Source of the DNA: Patiria pectinifera
Lineage: Eukaryota; Echinodermata; Asteroidea; Valvatida; Asterinidae
DNA: 64,000 bases
Assembly (NCBI GenBank): GCA_029964075.1
Contig: CM057142.1
Location: 38,008,392 to 38,072,391 of the forward strand
Direction: 5' to 3'
Of the stretch, positions 47,032-58,222 are shown in pieces. A program made the position numbers and the translations under genes. The stretch's first letter is position 1, and every line of letters starts with the position of its first letter. Under the pieces are notes generated by a model that was not told the origin of the DNA, did not search any database, and saw only the letters and a program-made list of their open reading frames with translations.

Positions 47032-47349
47032 AATTCAGACAAGAAAGGAAAACAAAGAGAAAAAAAGCAAAGAAAAAGAGGCGCCAATTTTGCATTAAAT
47101 TTAATGGGTTTGGGGGGATGACCCTGTCCCCTCTAAAAAAATAAATAGAGAATAAACGGTTGAGAAATATGCTTTGCCCCCCTCTTAAAAAAAAATCAAT
47201 CCGTATTAACGAATTAAATAATCCGTAAAAACGAATTAATAATCCGTAATAACGAATTAAATAATCTGTAACATATATACTTGCAGTGGCGCTAAAATGG
47301 GCTTTCGTAGTGTAGCATTTCAAAATGGCGACGTCACTGTTGATTTTCG

Positions 47350-47580
47350 ACGTTAAGAGTACGGCGTTATAACGCCATAGTACCGCGATATAACGCCATA
47401 GTACGGCGATACTAACGCCATCATACGGCGATATAACGCAATAAAATACGGCGTTATAACGCAATAAAATACGGCGTTATAACGCAATAAAATACGGCGT
47501 TATATCGCCATAGTACGGCGATATAACGCCATAATACGGCGATATAACGCCATAGTACGGCGATATAACGCCATAAGAAA
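47350..47580. repeat. 21-bp minisatellite, right arm
   Basis: Inverse orientation of the left array, with variant units containing GCGATATAACGCC as well as GCGTTATAACGC. Confidence 0.88.
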
Positions 47581-47696
47581 AAAAGGACATGCGCAACAAA
47601 TTGGCGAATACGAGCCACCGTAGTATAGCGTTTTAGGGTGGCACGGCGTTCACGCGAAATTCACAAAAGTGTATTCGTAACGAAAGGGCGCTGGAA

Positions 47697-47880
47697 GGCA
47701 CTTAAAGCTATAGTCCATCATTTGCAGCAATCTGAAAAGTAACTGGCGTAATGATTGTTGAAAAACATGCTTGGTTGAAAGAAAGTAAGTGGACTAAACT
47801 CCCTGTGAAATTATTCTTTCTGGCAAGCTGTCATTTTGAAGTAATCAACGAAAGAAGGCCTTTCCAACGGTGCGTCTTAA
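47697..47880. repeat. Dispersed repeat shared with the P450 3' end
   Basis: CTTAAAGCTATAGTCCATC, GAAAAACATGCTTGGTTGAAAG, ACTAAACTCCCTG and GGCAAGCTGTCATTTT occur in the same order at 56017-56190. It ends in a CGGTGCGTCTTAAGACGCACCG palindrome. Confidence 0.8.
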
Positions 47881-47889
47881 GACGCACCG

Positions 47890-49500
47890 TAGGAAAAAAC
47901 TGCTGATTAAATTTCATGAAACCGAAATTGTTCACAGAGGTTAAATAGCGAGTATTAATAAGGTAAAAGTACCAGTATGTTACTGCATGAATTTGAGGTG
48001 TGTCACCAAAGAGGTTTGGCAACACTGCACGCCGGGAAAGTCGGGTAAACGTCGAAGTGCGTCACCTTAGGGAACACCACCATATACATGTACACTGATT
48101 GTCGCCCCACAGATTGCAGTAAACACAGCCCTGCAATATTTTTCTTTATTTTGGCACACACCCACACACACACACGTTTGTTTGTGGTGTAAATCGAGGA
48201 TTTCCTATTGTTCTTCATCATCGATCTTTTGTTCCTACACTACTTGTGTGCCCCGTAAATCTTGAAATATTTTATATGAGGAAGACCCGTAAATTGGAAC
48301 AAGTCTCGATCAAGCGAGCTGGGTTCGGAAGTTTGATTGGAGAGGCTTTGCACATTCTGATTGTTGGTTGTCTAATTGTGTGCCCCGCAAATCCTTCTTT
48401 TTTTGCAAAACAGCTTCCATTGGGTTTTTACACGTTTCTAATCTAGGACGTCCTCGATTTGACTCCTGTCCTCAATTACTGAAGGATGTTTCGCAATGTG
48501 TGTCCTCGATTACCCCATTAACAAACCCACCCTTTCATCTTTATAGTACAGCGGTAAATGTGTTGGCCTGGTAGTATACCTCTAAATTAAGTTCACTTTG
48601 TGGCACTTTCTAGTGTAAAAATTGAAAAAAAATATTGAAAATGGGACTGACACCTGGAACGAGGCTAATTAAGAAAACTCATATCTTCCTTTTTGAGAAT
48701 TTTGTTGCCTAGAGACTAAGTTGGCCTGCTTCTTGTCTCTTTGTTTCTTTCTTTTTTCCTTTTTTTTCTCTCCAGTTTTACACTCTGCATTCGGAATTAT
48801 TTTCCAAAAGTAATACCTTCGTGGGTTTCAACTGTGTATATTAACGATCACTGCAGACAGTGGAAAAAGTGCGTCAGGATAAATGGAATATCATGAAAAA
48901 TATCAAGCAGAAACTGAGCCCACCAGGGCTAACACTTTTTTCAGACTGGTCTTCCAGTGTCGCGTCGAACCAAATTATTCTGAAACTTTGAATGAAGTAG
49001 AATGTTAATATATTGAGAAATGTTAAATACTTTTTTATTGGGGGAGAGTCTTTTGTGTGAATCAGTCGCGAGGAATACAAGGACAGCGAGTACGATAAAC
49101 CAAACAGCTCCATCGTAGTTTCAGTTTACCGAAAAACGCGAACCATTCGGAAATATAAAGGACGACGACTGCGGCATGATGATGACAAATCTTATGGACG
49201 TCAGAAATTCGAAGGGCTGGAGATACTGTTTGTAATCCGAGGTGGCGCTGTTCAATTCAGTGTAGTTTGTGACTACGTTTGCTTTACGTCCATTCTGGGT
49301 AGTTTGCATTGATTGTGAAGAGGTATAAAGTTCACTCTGTCAGTGCTTATATTTTCACTGATAGTGTCTACTGAAATAATTATCCACGTCGAGCCTAAAG
49401 TTCACAACTGATAATCTCTATACGATAGTGGATCTGTCACCTGACTATAAAGCTCCCTTCCTTTACCAACTCACGAATTAAAATGTCACGGTAAAGGAGA
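47890..49500. other. Segmental duplication then intergenic sequence
   Basis: 47908-48776 pairs with 37637-38478. From 48777 to 49500 no supported gene is seen. Confidence 0.5.
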
Positions 49501-49529
49501 ACTTTGGCTATTTCGAGCGCAATTTGAGT

Positions 49530-49616
49530 CCCCCGCGCAAGTTTAAAGTTTAAACTTGCGCATGCATTAATTTCCTCGCTGCAAATTGCGCACGCAAATT
49601 TAAACTTGCGCTCTAC
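49530..49616. repeat. GCAAGTTTAAACTTGC-type palindromes, second locus
   Basis: CGCGCAAGTTTAAAGTTTAAACTTGCGCATGC and AATTTAAACTTGCGC-like units. It is shorter and more diverged than the 38.76-kb cluster. Confidence 0.6.
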
Positions 49617-49619
49617 AAA

Positions 49620-50447
49620 TTGAGGCGGCAGCGCGGCGCCTCGCCACCGCGCCGGTGTTCGACTTTCATTTTCCCCATGCATGCAACTAAGCCGCTAAAC
49701 TATTTTTTTCGGGTAAACCTATGCAGATATGTAACATTTTAAAGCAGATTTTTCTCCGATTAATAGCATTAACAACAATGTGCTTCATGAGACAATGCCT
49801 TAATGCCTTTTTTTGAAATTTTTTATTAACAGTATTATGCTAATGAGCTTGACCGTGCAGAGGTTCAGAGATATAAGGGGTGGTAATGTGAACAATTTAT
49901 GCACTTTGTATCATGTTTATTATTGTTTATGGCTCAACAGGATTTTGTTAATAGACACCATATAAAGTCATTAAGTCGAATTAATTAATTAAAATATTAA
50001 TAAATTTAATTAATTTATTAAATTATTGGTGCATTCATTATTTTTTTTTTTAAATTATGCATTCTTTAATTGTACACAGCGCTCGAAATGTAATGCAAAG
50101 TATTTTTTAAAAACAATAGGAATTATTGTAGGCCTACCGTCCAATTAATTAATTGCTAAATTAATTAAATTAGCTAATTTATTAATACAATACTTTTATT
50201 TATTAATACAAGTACTTTTTTAATTGTACAGTTCATGTAATGTAATTTAAAGCATTTTTCAAATAATGTCAAAACTTGAACAATTGGAGGGATAATAATC
50301 ATTCTTTTACACATAGGAAATTATGATGCATTTACATTTAAGAATATAAATAAAATGCTAATTTGTTTTACGAGGCAAAAAACTTGTTGGTCTCCATAAT
50401 TGAGCAACTTCAGGAACTTTGTACACTTTTCAAGCAATCGCCGCTTA
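49620..50447. other. AT-rich intergenic sequence
   Basis: Strongly AT-rich with repeated TTAATTAATT / TTTATTAA stretches at about 49975-50240. No gene is seen. Confidence 0.5.
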
Positions 50448-50826
50448 GGCCAAAAAAAAAAGTCTCCGGTTTCTGGTATGGAGCTTGCCCCAAAAGTGGT
50501 GCGGCGACGCGGCTTTTTTTTTTTTTTACCTGTTTTTTTTTTTTTTTTGGCTTCAAATGTCGGCTGATGACTGCAAATGGTGCCCGACTAAACTTAGTGC
50601 AAACATATGGGAGTCCAGAGAGGCCACATAAATCTTATTCTCGATCATAACCCCATCTAAAAACACGTTAAAATTGTACAGCAGCAGAATTCCAGTCAAA
50701 CCAGTGAGTTTGGCGGTTTTGAAACATCATCTTGTATTGAAAAAAAAACTTTTTCATTTTGCCGACGCGCATGGCTACGGCGACGCGCGCGCATACCAGA
50801 AACCGGAGACTTTTTTTTTTTTGGCC
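50448..50826. mobile_element. Harbinger-like MITE, GGCCAAAAA family
   Basis: 379 bp with inverted ends around GTCTCCGGTTTCTGGTATG and CATACCAGAAACCGGAGAC. TTA flanks both sides (50445-50447, 50827-50829). It lies 290 bp upstream of the P450 start codon. Confidence 0.88.
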
Positions 50827-50849
50827 TTAGTGTATTGCTTGCCCATTCC

Positions 50850-51000
50850 CCTTGCGCAAGGTTCTCAATTATTGCGATCGCCTTGCGCAAGTTGTAACGT
50901 GCGCGCGCAAACTAAAATGGCGCAGTGTAATTTGCGTGCTTTGGGAGTCCCTCGCGCAACTTGCGCGGAGGACTCAAATTGCGCTCGACACTCGACAGCT
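50850..51000. repeat. Cluster of TTGCGCAAG / GCGCGCAA motifs upstream of the P450
   Basis: CCTTGCGCAAGG, CTTGCGCAAG, GTGCGCGCGCAAAC and CTCGCGCAACTTGCGCGGAG occur within 150 bp. It sits where the P450 promoter is expected. A regulatory role is only a guess; a repeat remnant is equally possible. Confidence 0.45.
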
Positions 51001-51116
51001 ACAGTTAAATCTCAGGCATTCCCGTACGTGACCTGACCTTGGGACTGTGAATAAGCAGCGGCCATTAACACGATCCACTTTGATTGATTAACTTGCAGCA
51101 GTGCCAATCTCGAAAC

Positions 51117-54100
51117 ATGGATATTGCCGTGCTGTGGAGTCATGTCAACATTCGTACGGTTCTCCTCGGACTTGTCATCTTCACCGTGCTCTCCTGGTTC
51201 TTCCGCCGGCCAAAGAAGCTTCCACCCGGCCCGTGGGGTTGGCCGCTGCTCGGTAATGTTCCTCAGCTGGCGAGGATTAGGGAGCCCGTACACGAAGCCC
51301 TATCCAAGATGGGTGACAGGTTAGAATGGTCGACAAGATTTCGACACTAAGTTGTTCAGTGTTATACACGGTACATTGATACATGCTACCTTACATCAAG
51401 GGCGGATCCAGAACACATTTTTTGGGGGAAGGGCAAACAAAAAGTTGGTCCCCCAAAAAGTGGGTTCAAAAAAATTACGACATGGGGTTCGGGGCCCACT
51501 TAAGGGCCCGAAATTTAGATTCTAGATGCTCTGCGGTGCGATCTGAGGCATTTTTTGACCACTTTAGCCAAATTATTTTGAGGAAAAGATGGTGGTGTAC
51601 GCAGTGCTCACCTTTATGGCGACGTCACTTTAAAAAAAAATGGGTGGGAGAAGGGGGGCATGGCCCTAGTTGCCCCCCCCCCCCCAGGATCTGCCCTTGC
51701 CTTAGATCAGTAATCAATCATCAAAAAGAGACGCTCGAGACATGTGCGGACATTCACTGTGAATTCTTTTGACAAGTTCAGTTTCAACGGAATAAGCGGT
51801 TGATCAAGAAATTAACTTCATCAATAATAAGAGTAAACATATTGTCACATTTATATTCGTTTTTGTGGTATGCACTTTCAGATTCTTATTTTCCTATTAA
51901 TTACGTACGTATAGCCTAATTGCATAATTAATTGAGAATTCATAATTCATGCTTCTACGGACAAACGAATCTTATCATATTAGCATTACTGAGTATACAA
52001 TGGCAGCCATGTCACTACAGACGAGTGAGACTGGATGGCTGACACGCATGGCTACGGCGATGTGGGCGCAGACTCAGAAACCGGATACTTTTTTTAGGGG
52101 GGGCCTAAAGTCATCATTAAGAAATTGAAATAGCGTAATACCCGATTCGTGCTTTTGGTTTGGGTCATAGGTACGGGCCTGTATTCAGCTTCAAAGTGGT
52201 CAACCAGCTGGTGGTTGTATTGCAAGACTATGACGTCATCAAACAGGCTATGGATCAGCACCAACTGAACGGGCGCCCTTCCTTTGAAATCAGTCAAATA
52301 ACATTGCCTGGTCACGGTAGGTACAAAACAGCACGTAAATTGCATAAATGCAGTCATGGAAATACGAATGAATCTTGGCAGTGAACAGGGGGACCTAACA
52401 TGCATCACTGAAGTTACTTCATTTTTTTGTCTTTCAAAATATTATTTGGAAGTCGTATTATTTATCAATTTTACCTTTTTACTTCCCGCAGGCATTCTAA
52501 CTGCCTCCGGAGCACCATGGGTTGAATTAAGACGTTTCTCCTCAGCTGCTCTGCGAAAACTGGGGATGGGGAAATCATCTTTGGGAAAGCAAATTTCCAC
52601 TGAAGCGCAGTTTCTTGTCGAGGAAATACGAAAACAGGGAGATAAAAGTTTCAATCCAAAGGATATGCTACAAAACGCTGTAGCTAACGTCATCTGCTAT
52701 TTGGTGTTTGGTAGCAGGTTTGAGTATACTGACGTCAGATTCAAAGAGCTCCTCGTGGCGTTGAACTATTCGCATGAACTAGGCGGGGCAGGTGGGGTGG
52801 TCGAGTTCGTGCCAATCTTCGCTAAGTTAACTTTCTTACCCATTGTCAAGAAGCACATAGCCTCCAACAGGGCCTTTGAGAAGATAATGGGCGATCTCCT
52901 CAAGGAACACGAGAAGGGGTATCAGCCCGGGATCTCGCGAGACTACACAGACGCGTTCTACAACGAGATGAAAGCGAAAGAGAGCAATGGTCAACCAACC
53001 TTCATGAACCCTGTCAGTCTATACTATTCCGTGTCGGGCCTGTTTGGAGCTGGAACGGAGACTACGACCAGTACCCTCAGCTGGATATTGCTGTACATGA
53101 TTGGCTACCCTGAAATCCAGACCAAGGTTCAGCGTGAGATTGACAGTGTGGTGGGACGAGACAGACTACCACAGCTGTCAGATAAGCCGAAGCTAGTCTA
53201 CACGCAGGCGGTACTTAGCGAGATTCATCGTGTCAGCATAGTCCCTCTTGGAGTGCCTCATAAATGCACAGAAGACACCACCGTTTCAGGGTAACATGTT
53301 TGCATCATCTTTTATCATCGTCCTATTTTGAAACAAACGAACATACAGAATGGGTACATTAACATTAATGAAATTGACGTAAGATTAACAATTGAAAATT
53401 GAATTTTACATTTAACTATAATTTTTGTAATGGAAAGATTTACCACAATGTGTACCTTGCACTGCTGTCTGGTTAATGGTTAATGTACAACATGGTGTTC
53501 ATTCAACACTTAAAAAAGCTGCCAAATATTTGGGTTCCTAAGTCTGATTTCTGAATCTTTTAATTCCACCAGGTTCCATATTCCAGAGGGAACCATTGTG
53601 ATAACAAACCTCTGGCATATCTTGAACGACCCGCGTGAATGGACCAATCCCAAAGAGTTTCGTCCGGAGCGATTCCTGGACAGTGATGGCAACTTTGTGC
53701 GGCGGGAAAAGCTCATACCTTTTGGCATAGGTAAGTGATAAAGCGCCATGAAGTAAGGTTGCAGCTCTTCTCATCCCAGAGGGTCTGATTTTTTTGTTTT
53801 ATATATTTTGAATTCATTAAGGGTGTGCTAGTGAATATGTAAACACCGGCAATCTTGGACCTAGGACAAAAGGGTAGGGCACAAACAATATACATCCACG
53901 ATAGACCGAACGTCCACGATTGAAAATCCGTGTACAAAACTTATGAGAGCTGTTGCTAAAGTTAGTACAAACAAAGGAATGAGAATTAGGGACAATGGGG
54001 GATCCACGATTGCTGGCGTTTACGAAGATGGGTTTGTGTGGGGGAACGTGCATTACATTCACTGTACATGTGGACTTCCGAACAAAATTAAAGTTTCATG

Positions 54101-56021
54101 CTCCTTCGCTTCGCTCATACGCATGAAAAACAGTTTCACTCTAACGAAGACTTCAATAAATTACACTGAAACAGCATATCAATTCAGATATTTTATTGTA
54201 AAGCATGGGGCGTGCCTAGTGTCAGTTGCCCCTGAAATTTGACAAAGATAGTGTTACCTCGAAAAAGAGGACGGTCAGTAGTAGATCTGAAATCCGAAGC
54301 ATACTGCTTATCTGTCGAAGATCTCTTGAGCTTCTTTCTCCCTTCCAGTTCTTTACAAGCAGCTTCCTCGGCCAGTTGAACTTTCTTTAGCTCTTCAGGG
54401 GATTGATTCTTCTTAGCACCCTTTTCTAGATGTTGAATGGTCATCCAGCCGGCTTTGCTGGAATCAGCAATTTTGATTTTTCGTTTTCTGTCCGCTAGAA
54501 GGTCTTCGGCTTGCTGAATCGCTGAAATTGCTGCGTCGGTGTTACAAGACTGTAGAATGGCGCACTTGATTTTGTCCAGAATAATTTGGAGCTCGCCGCA
54601 AAAAAGATACTGTGCTGTGTTTCCCGGTCTTGCCAATTCCTGTGCTTCTAGCTTATTGCGGAGCTCTTTGATACTAGGATCAGTGACGGGCTTCGTACTG
54701 CTAAGCTTGTCGAATTTTTGATCAAAATAAAGCTGAAATTTTTCGAACAATAACTCGGTACTCGTACCGCTGGCTTCATCTCCTGGGTTGGACATATTAA
54801 ACTGGAATATAACGTGATACACAAATCAAAGCAACGTGTTCAGCAGTGATACGTAGGCCTGAAGTGAAGAAAGGCATGGCGCTGCGTGCCTTTAAGGGTC
54901 TACGGTTGAATGCCTTTTCTCATTCCAATTCATTGAAAGAATTCCTTGCATATCGAAGCCAGAAGTCTTCTGGCCCAGGAATGTTGCAATTGCATTGAAT
55001 TCAATCGACCGAATAAAACTAAATATACATGTATCCACATAAACCAGGTAGCAGCGACGTTGTATGGACTTGCCCATGTCCACACATCTGGAAAACACCT
55101 TTAGAGGCATTTTGGGGTTAGCTTTATCCGTGGCAAAATGAAGAGAAAATCTAAATGAAATCAGAGGAAAAAATGGGTTGCAAGAGTTTTCACAGTTTGA
55201 GTAAAATGAATTTGTTTTCACTGGTTTTTCTTAACTACTCGAAAACAAAGGAATGTCCACACTAGGTTTGTGGTGAAACAAACGTGTGATTTTGTGTGTG
55301 TTTTGTGTGTGTGTTTGTTTGGGTTTTTTTTATCGGGGGGGGGGGTGATACAAATCTATCAGCCCCATGAGGAGAACGCTATGGAGTTTGAGATTTCAAT
55401 AGAAACAAAGAAGAACAAAAGAAAGGACACAAAGCACTTCCACTTAAGTACATGTAACATGTATGTAATGTAAGGCTGTACATACCGAGGTTCCTCATGG
55501 ATCAGAAGCACAATAGGGAAAAAAGACCCCACAAGTCAGTCTTTCGAAATCTATTGCCCCAGAAGGAAAACGCTATTGAGTTTGATATTTCAATAGAAGC
55601 AAGGAAAACAAAAGAAGGGAAACAAAGGTTTTTTTCCCTACAGATAATGTAGATGTGGGCGGGTGCGTACATCACAAAGGAGAAGACAATGGCTTGTCCT
55701 CAGGAGTCGGGAATTATGTAAAAACACTTCTCTGCGTGTGTGAGTGTAATATAACCAATAGTTTACTTACTCTCATTTACAATGCATAAGTTTAAATCCA
55801 TTCTTATTTTTTTCCTGATAGGGCGTCGTTTCTGCCTCGGTGAAAACCTGGCTAAGATGGAGTTGTTTATCGTCTTCACTGTCCTCATGCATCAGTTCAC
55901 CTTCAAGGCTCCAGAGGGCGCTAGTGTCTCCTTTAAAGCGCGCGAGGCCTTAACGCTCGCGCCGATTCCATACGAAGTTGTTGCGATTCCACGCAACTCC
56001 GAGCACATGAAGAACCCTTAA
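51117..56021 (+). CDS. Cytochrome P450, CYP2 clan (five exons, complete)
   Basis: Exons 51117-51319, 52171-52316, 52492-53290, 53573-53730 and 55822-56021 join in frame to 501 aa, the usual P450 length, with GT-AG introns throughout. Residues about 13-30 form the N-terminal membrane anchor, followed by the hinge KKLPPGPWGWPLLGN. Helix C has WVELRR. The oxygen-binding helix I motif is AGTETT (A303). Helix K has ExxR as EIHR (E360, R363). FRPERF follows, and the haem-binding loop is FGIGRRFCLGE with ligand Cys440. It is a haem monooxygenase expected in the ER membrane, using electrons from P450 reductase. The tail GIGRRFCLGENLAKMELF is close to the CYP2U/CYP2J type, but the subfamily and substrate cannot be set. 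The start ATG was chosen because it directly precedes the anchor. Transposons sit in introns 1 and 4, and the stop codon lies at the edge of a dispersed repeat. Confidence 0.96.
51397..51699. mobile_element. hAT-like MITE in P450 intron 1
   Basis: The ends are CAAGGGCGGATCCAGAACAC and GGATCTGCCCTTG. The flanks are CCTTACAT (51389-51396) and CCTTAGAT (51700-51707). It is the same family as 42459-42779. Confidence 0.85.
52040..52105. mobile_element. Truncated Harbinger-like MITE remnant in P450 intron 1
   Basis: Only the right end remains: CACGCATGGCTACGGCGATG, CAGAAACCGGATACTTTTTT, then GGCC followed by TAA. It is diverged from the 7486 family. Confidence 0.6.
54193..54822 (-). CDS. Retroelement gag-like ORF nested in P450 intron 4
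   Basis: A 209-residue frame lies antisense to the P450. Residues about 22-55 are predicted helical (FEKFQLYFDQKFDKL). The centre has QYLFCGELQIILDKI, AISAIQQAEDLLADRKRKIKIAD and AGWMTIQHL, then a Lys/Glu-rich helix and a basic KKLKRSS end. This order (helical lead, Q-Y-x-F, AEDLL-type helix, IKIADxSxxGW, charged coiled coil) resembles the first ORF found beside tyrosine-recombinase (DIRS/Ngaro-like) and related elements in marine invertebrates. A donor-like G|GTAACA near 54258 could mark a splice. No reverse transcriptase or recombinase is present nearby, so it is a fragment or a domesticated piece. Confidence 0.5.
   Translation of the reverse strand: MYHVIFQFNMSNPGDEASGTSTELLFEKFQLYFDQKFDKLSSTKPVTDPSIKELRNKLEAQELARPGNTAQYLFCGELQIILDKIKCAILQSCNTDAAISAIQQAEDLLADRKRKIKIADSSKAGWMTIQHLEKGAKKNQSPEELKKVQLAEEAACKELEGRKKLKRSSTDKQYASDFRSTTDRPLFRGNTIFVKFQGQLTLGTPHALQ
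55281..55345. repeat. GT-rich and G-run low-complexity tract in P450 intron 4
   Basis: TGTGTGTGTTTTGTGTGTGTG followed by a T-run and a G-run. A nearby diverged duplication (55355-55415 against 55545-55600, sharing GAGTTTGA-ATTTCAATAGAA) is also present. Confidence 0.6.
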
Positions 56022-56190
56022 AGCTACAGTCCATCATTTGCAGTTATCTTAAAAGTAACTGAAGTAATTGTTATTGAAAAACGTACTTGGTTGAAAGATA
56101 GTAAGGGGACTAAACTCCCTGGGAATTTTCTTTCTGGCAAGCTGTCATTTTAAAGAAATCAACAAACGAAGGCCTTTCAAACGGTGCGCG
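56017..56190. repeat. Dispersed repeat forming the P450 3' end
   Basis: Matches 47697-47880 from CCTTAAAGCTACAGTCCATC onward. The match begins within the last sense codon, so the TAA stop (56019-56021) is shared with the repeat. Confidence 0.8.
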
Positions 56191-57073
56191 CCATTCGAAA
56201 TTTTCGTTAGTAGTTCGGGTTTTTTTCATTCGGCGAAGCGCGTGCAGTCGTCTGCGGCGACGCATACGCGCCCGCGGTTCGTCGGATCGGTGCACTGAAT
56301 GGACCGATCCAGTAAGCTCCGCCCAGTGCGCACGTGTGCAAATTAACACGTGCTCCTTTCCAATGCCATGCTGCATTTTCCTTCCGCGAGCATCATACGC
56401 GCGTGCACGCATGTCGGTCGGACCGTAGTGCTCGCAGTCGGACATAATTCACGGCTGTGATTGGTCAGAACACCATGGGGCGGTGCTTACTGGATCAGTC
56501 CATTTCAGGGACAAATCAAAACATGATTCAGCAACTTTTCTTTTGAAATCGAGATCGTAGAATGTTGTTTTTCTCGAAATTTGCAGTTGGAGCTGAGCTT
56601 AAACTTCATCAGGTTAGTTGTTCAGCACCCTTCTTTAGATTTTGAGCACGTTTGTTGCTTCAAACAGCCATGCCGTTTGAAAATTCCTTTTATTAAATTT
56701 TGAACTGCTATAATTATTACCAAACTCCAAGAAGCAAAGGATACACTAAAACATTAAAATGGCAGCTCGTATTTTTTTTCAAATTATCCAATGTAGACTG
56801 AGTTTAATACATTAGTGACGGTTGGGGAAAACGATCATGATTTCACGAATAACCTCGGGATAAAAGAGTCAAATGTTTTATTTGTGTTATTTATCTTTTA
56901 ATAAGGGTAAATTCCGATCAGTACAGAGCATAGCTTTCCATGGACGCCCTTATTATGAGAAATATGAGACACATTATGTAGCACCTTTCATAGTTACAAG
57001 GTACTGCGGAGCATATTGCAACCACTGCCAGAAACACCGGGGAAAACCCCTTCTATAGCGATAAGTGTTACTT
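56191..57073. other. P450 downstream region
   Basis: 56200-56460 is CpG-rich with repeated GCGCGTGCA-type motifs but no gene. No AATAAA was seen soon after the P450 stop. 56560-56680 is a dispersed repeat related to 42880-43035. Confidence 0.45.
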
Positions 57074-57076
57074 TAA

Positions 57077-57519
57077 CCCCTTCGAGCAGCGGCACAGTGA
57101 AAAAAGTCTTTTTGTTTTCCAAATATGGTCATAATTTTTTTCAATGGGCCAGTAAGGCCAAGCTTCTATGTAATCCTCACCCCTACTATACACCACAAGC
57201 CTGTAGACTCCCATTGGCCAGACCCTAGCCACTCCGGAGTAAGGAGTTTTGAAAGACAGAAGCCAAGATGGCGGCTAATGCCTTTGTGCAGTAATTGGAG
57301 ATCTTAGTGGCCAACCCCTTTGTGCCGCCGATCCCTTTGTGTCAACCCCTCGTGCCGCCCAGAGCCCAGACAGGTTGTAAACAACCCCTGGCCATGTGAA
57401 TGACCTATATCTTGCGCATGTACAGGCATGCCATGGTTTGACCTAGAAACACGTAATGTGATAAAATTCTCATGGTGGTTCCACTGCATAATTTTTTTGG
57501 GGCAAGCTGCTCGAAGGGG
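57077..57519. mobile_element. Harbinger-like MITE, CCCCTTCGAGCAGC family
   Basis: 443 bp with inverted ends CCCCTTCGAGCAGC and GCTGCTCGAAGGGG, flanked by TAA at 57074-57076 and 57520-57522. The interior is non-coding. Confidence 0.82.
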
Positions 57520-57572
57520 TAAGAAAATTCATTGAAGATAAATGAAGTTCATTAAGTTAAGCAATTATACGA

Positions 57573-58158
57573 GTCGCACCACGAACCGTCGTATCGCAAT
57601 TTTTGGTGTTTTGAGAAAAACCGTTTTAAAGGCAGTCACTTTTGGTAGGCTCACTCCTTAAATTTCATGTGTAATAAGAGTTCAATCCGTTTCGTTTCAG
57701 CTCGAAAATTATAGTTTAAACGTCATCGTATGCAATCCGTTTACTTCTGAGTTACTAATATATTCAGTTCCCAAGATACACGTAGCTTTGTAAAACTTAC
57801 TGTTTTTTATTGTATTTCATACAACGCGCGTAATGGTGGCCACGTGGCAGATACGAGGATACGACAGCTCGTGAAACGATGAATTCACGCTTTTCATGGG
57901 GGCTGGTGATGTTTAGCTTCGTCACAGCGGTATGGGAATTAGCGCGCGAAGCGGCGTATTATTGGAATACGACACTTCGTGATGAACCTTTTTTTGATTT
58001 TTTAGAGATACGCCGCACAGTCTAATTAGCGTTCTTAGTTAATTAGAACGCAGATCGGAATAAAACTTTGTGAAGACGAGAATTTTTATGAAATAAAAAC
58101 GTTATTGACAAAAACTCAAATTGGCCAAAAATCGGGATACGACGGTTCTTGGTACGAC
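57573..58158. mobile_element. Terminal-inverted-repeat element, GAACCGTCGTATC family
   Basis: The left end GTCGCACCACGAACCGTCGT is inverted at the right end (ACGACGGTTCTTGGTACGAC). AATTTTTGG and CCAAAAAT continue the pairing. ATACG occurs on both flanks but the exact duplication is unclear. The centre contains AATTAGCG...GTTAATTAGAAC-like inverted bits and no ORF. Confidence 0.65.
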
Positions 58159-58222
58159 ATACGTTGTCTATAGTCAATGTGTTAATTTTTATATACGTCA
58201 TAAATCTGAGTCAAAGTTTAGT

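Larger units (their letters stand above)
45218..47622. mobile_element. 2.4-kb foldback element with inverted 21-bp minisatellites
   Basis: The ends are TACGGTGGCTCATATTCGCC and its inverse (GGCGAATACGAGCCACCGTA), flanked by GTATAG at 45212-45217 and 47623-47628. Inside each end lies a tandem 21-bp array with core GCGTTATAACGCC (about 45270-45640 and about 47350-47580), in inverse orientation. Inner arm segments TATATATGTTACAGA and ACGAATTAA-type repeats are also inverted. The 1-kb centre (45770-46760) is unique and non-coding. A hAT-like MITE is nested at 46768-47031. The paralogue at about 34580-34605 (CGATTATAGGTATAGCG) is uninterrupted. Confidence 0.85.
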
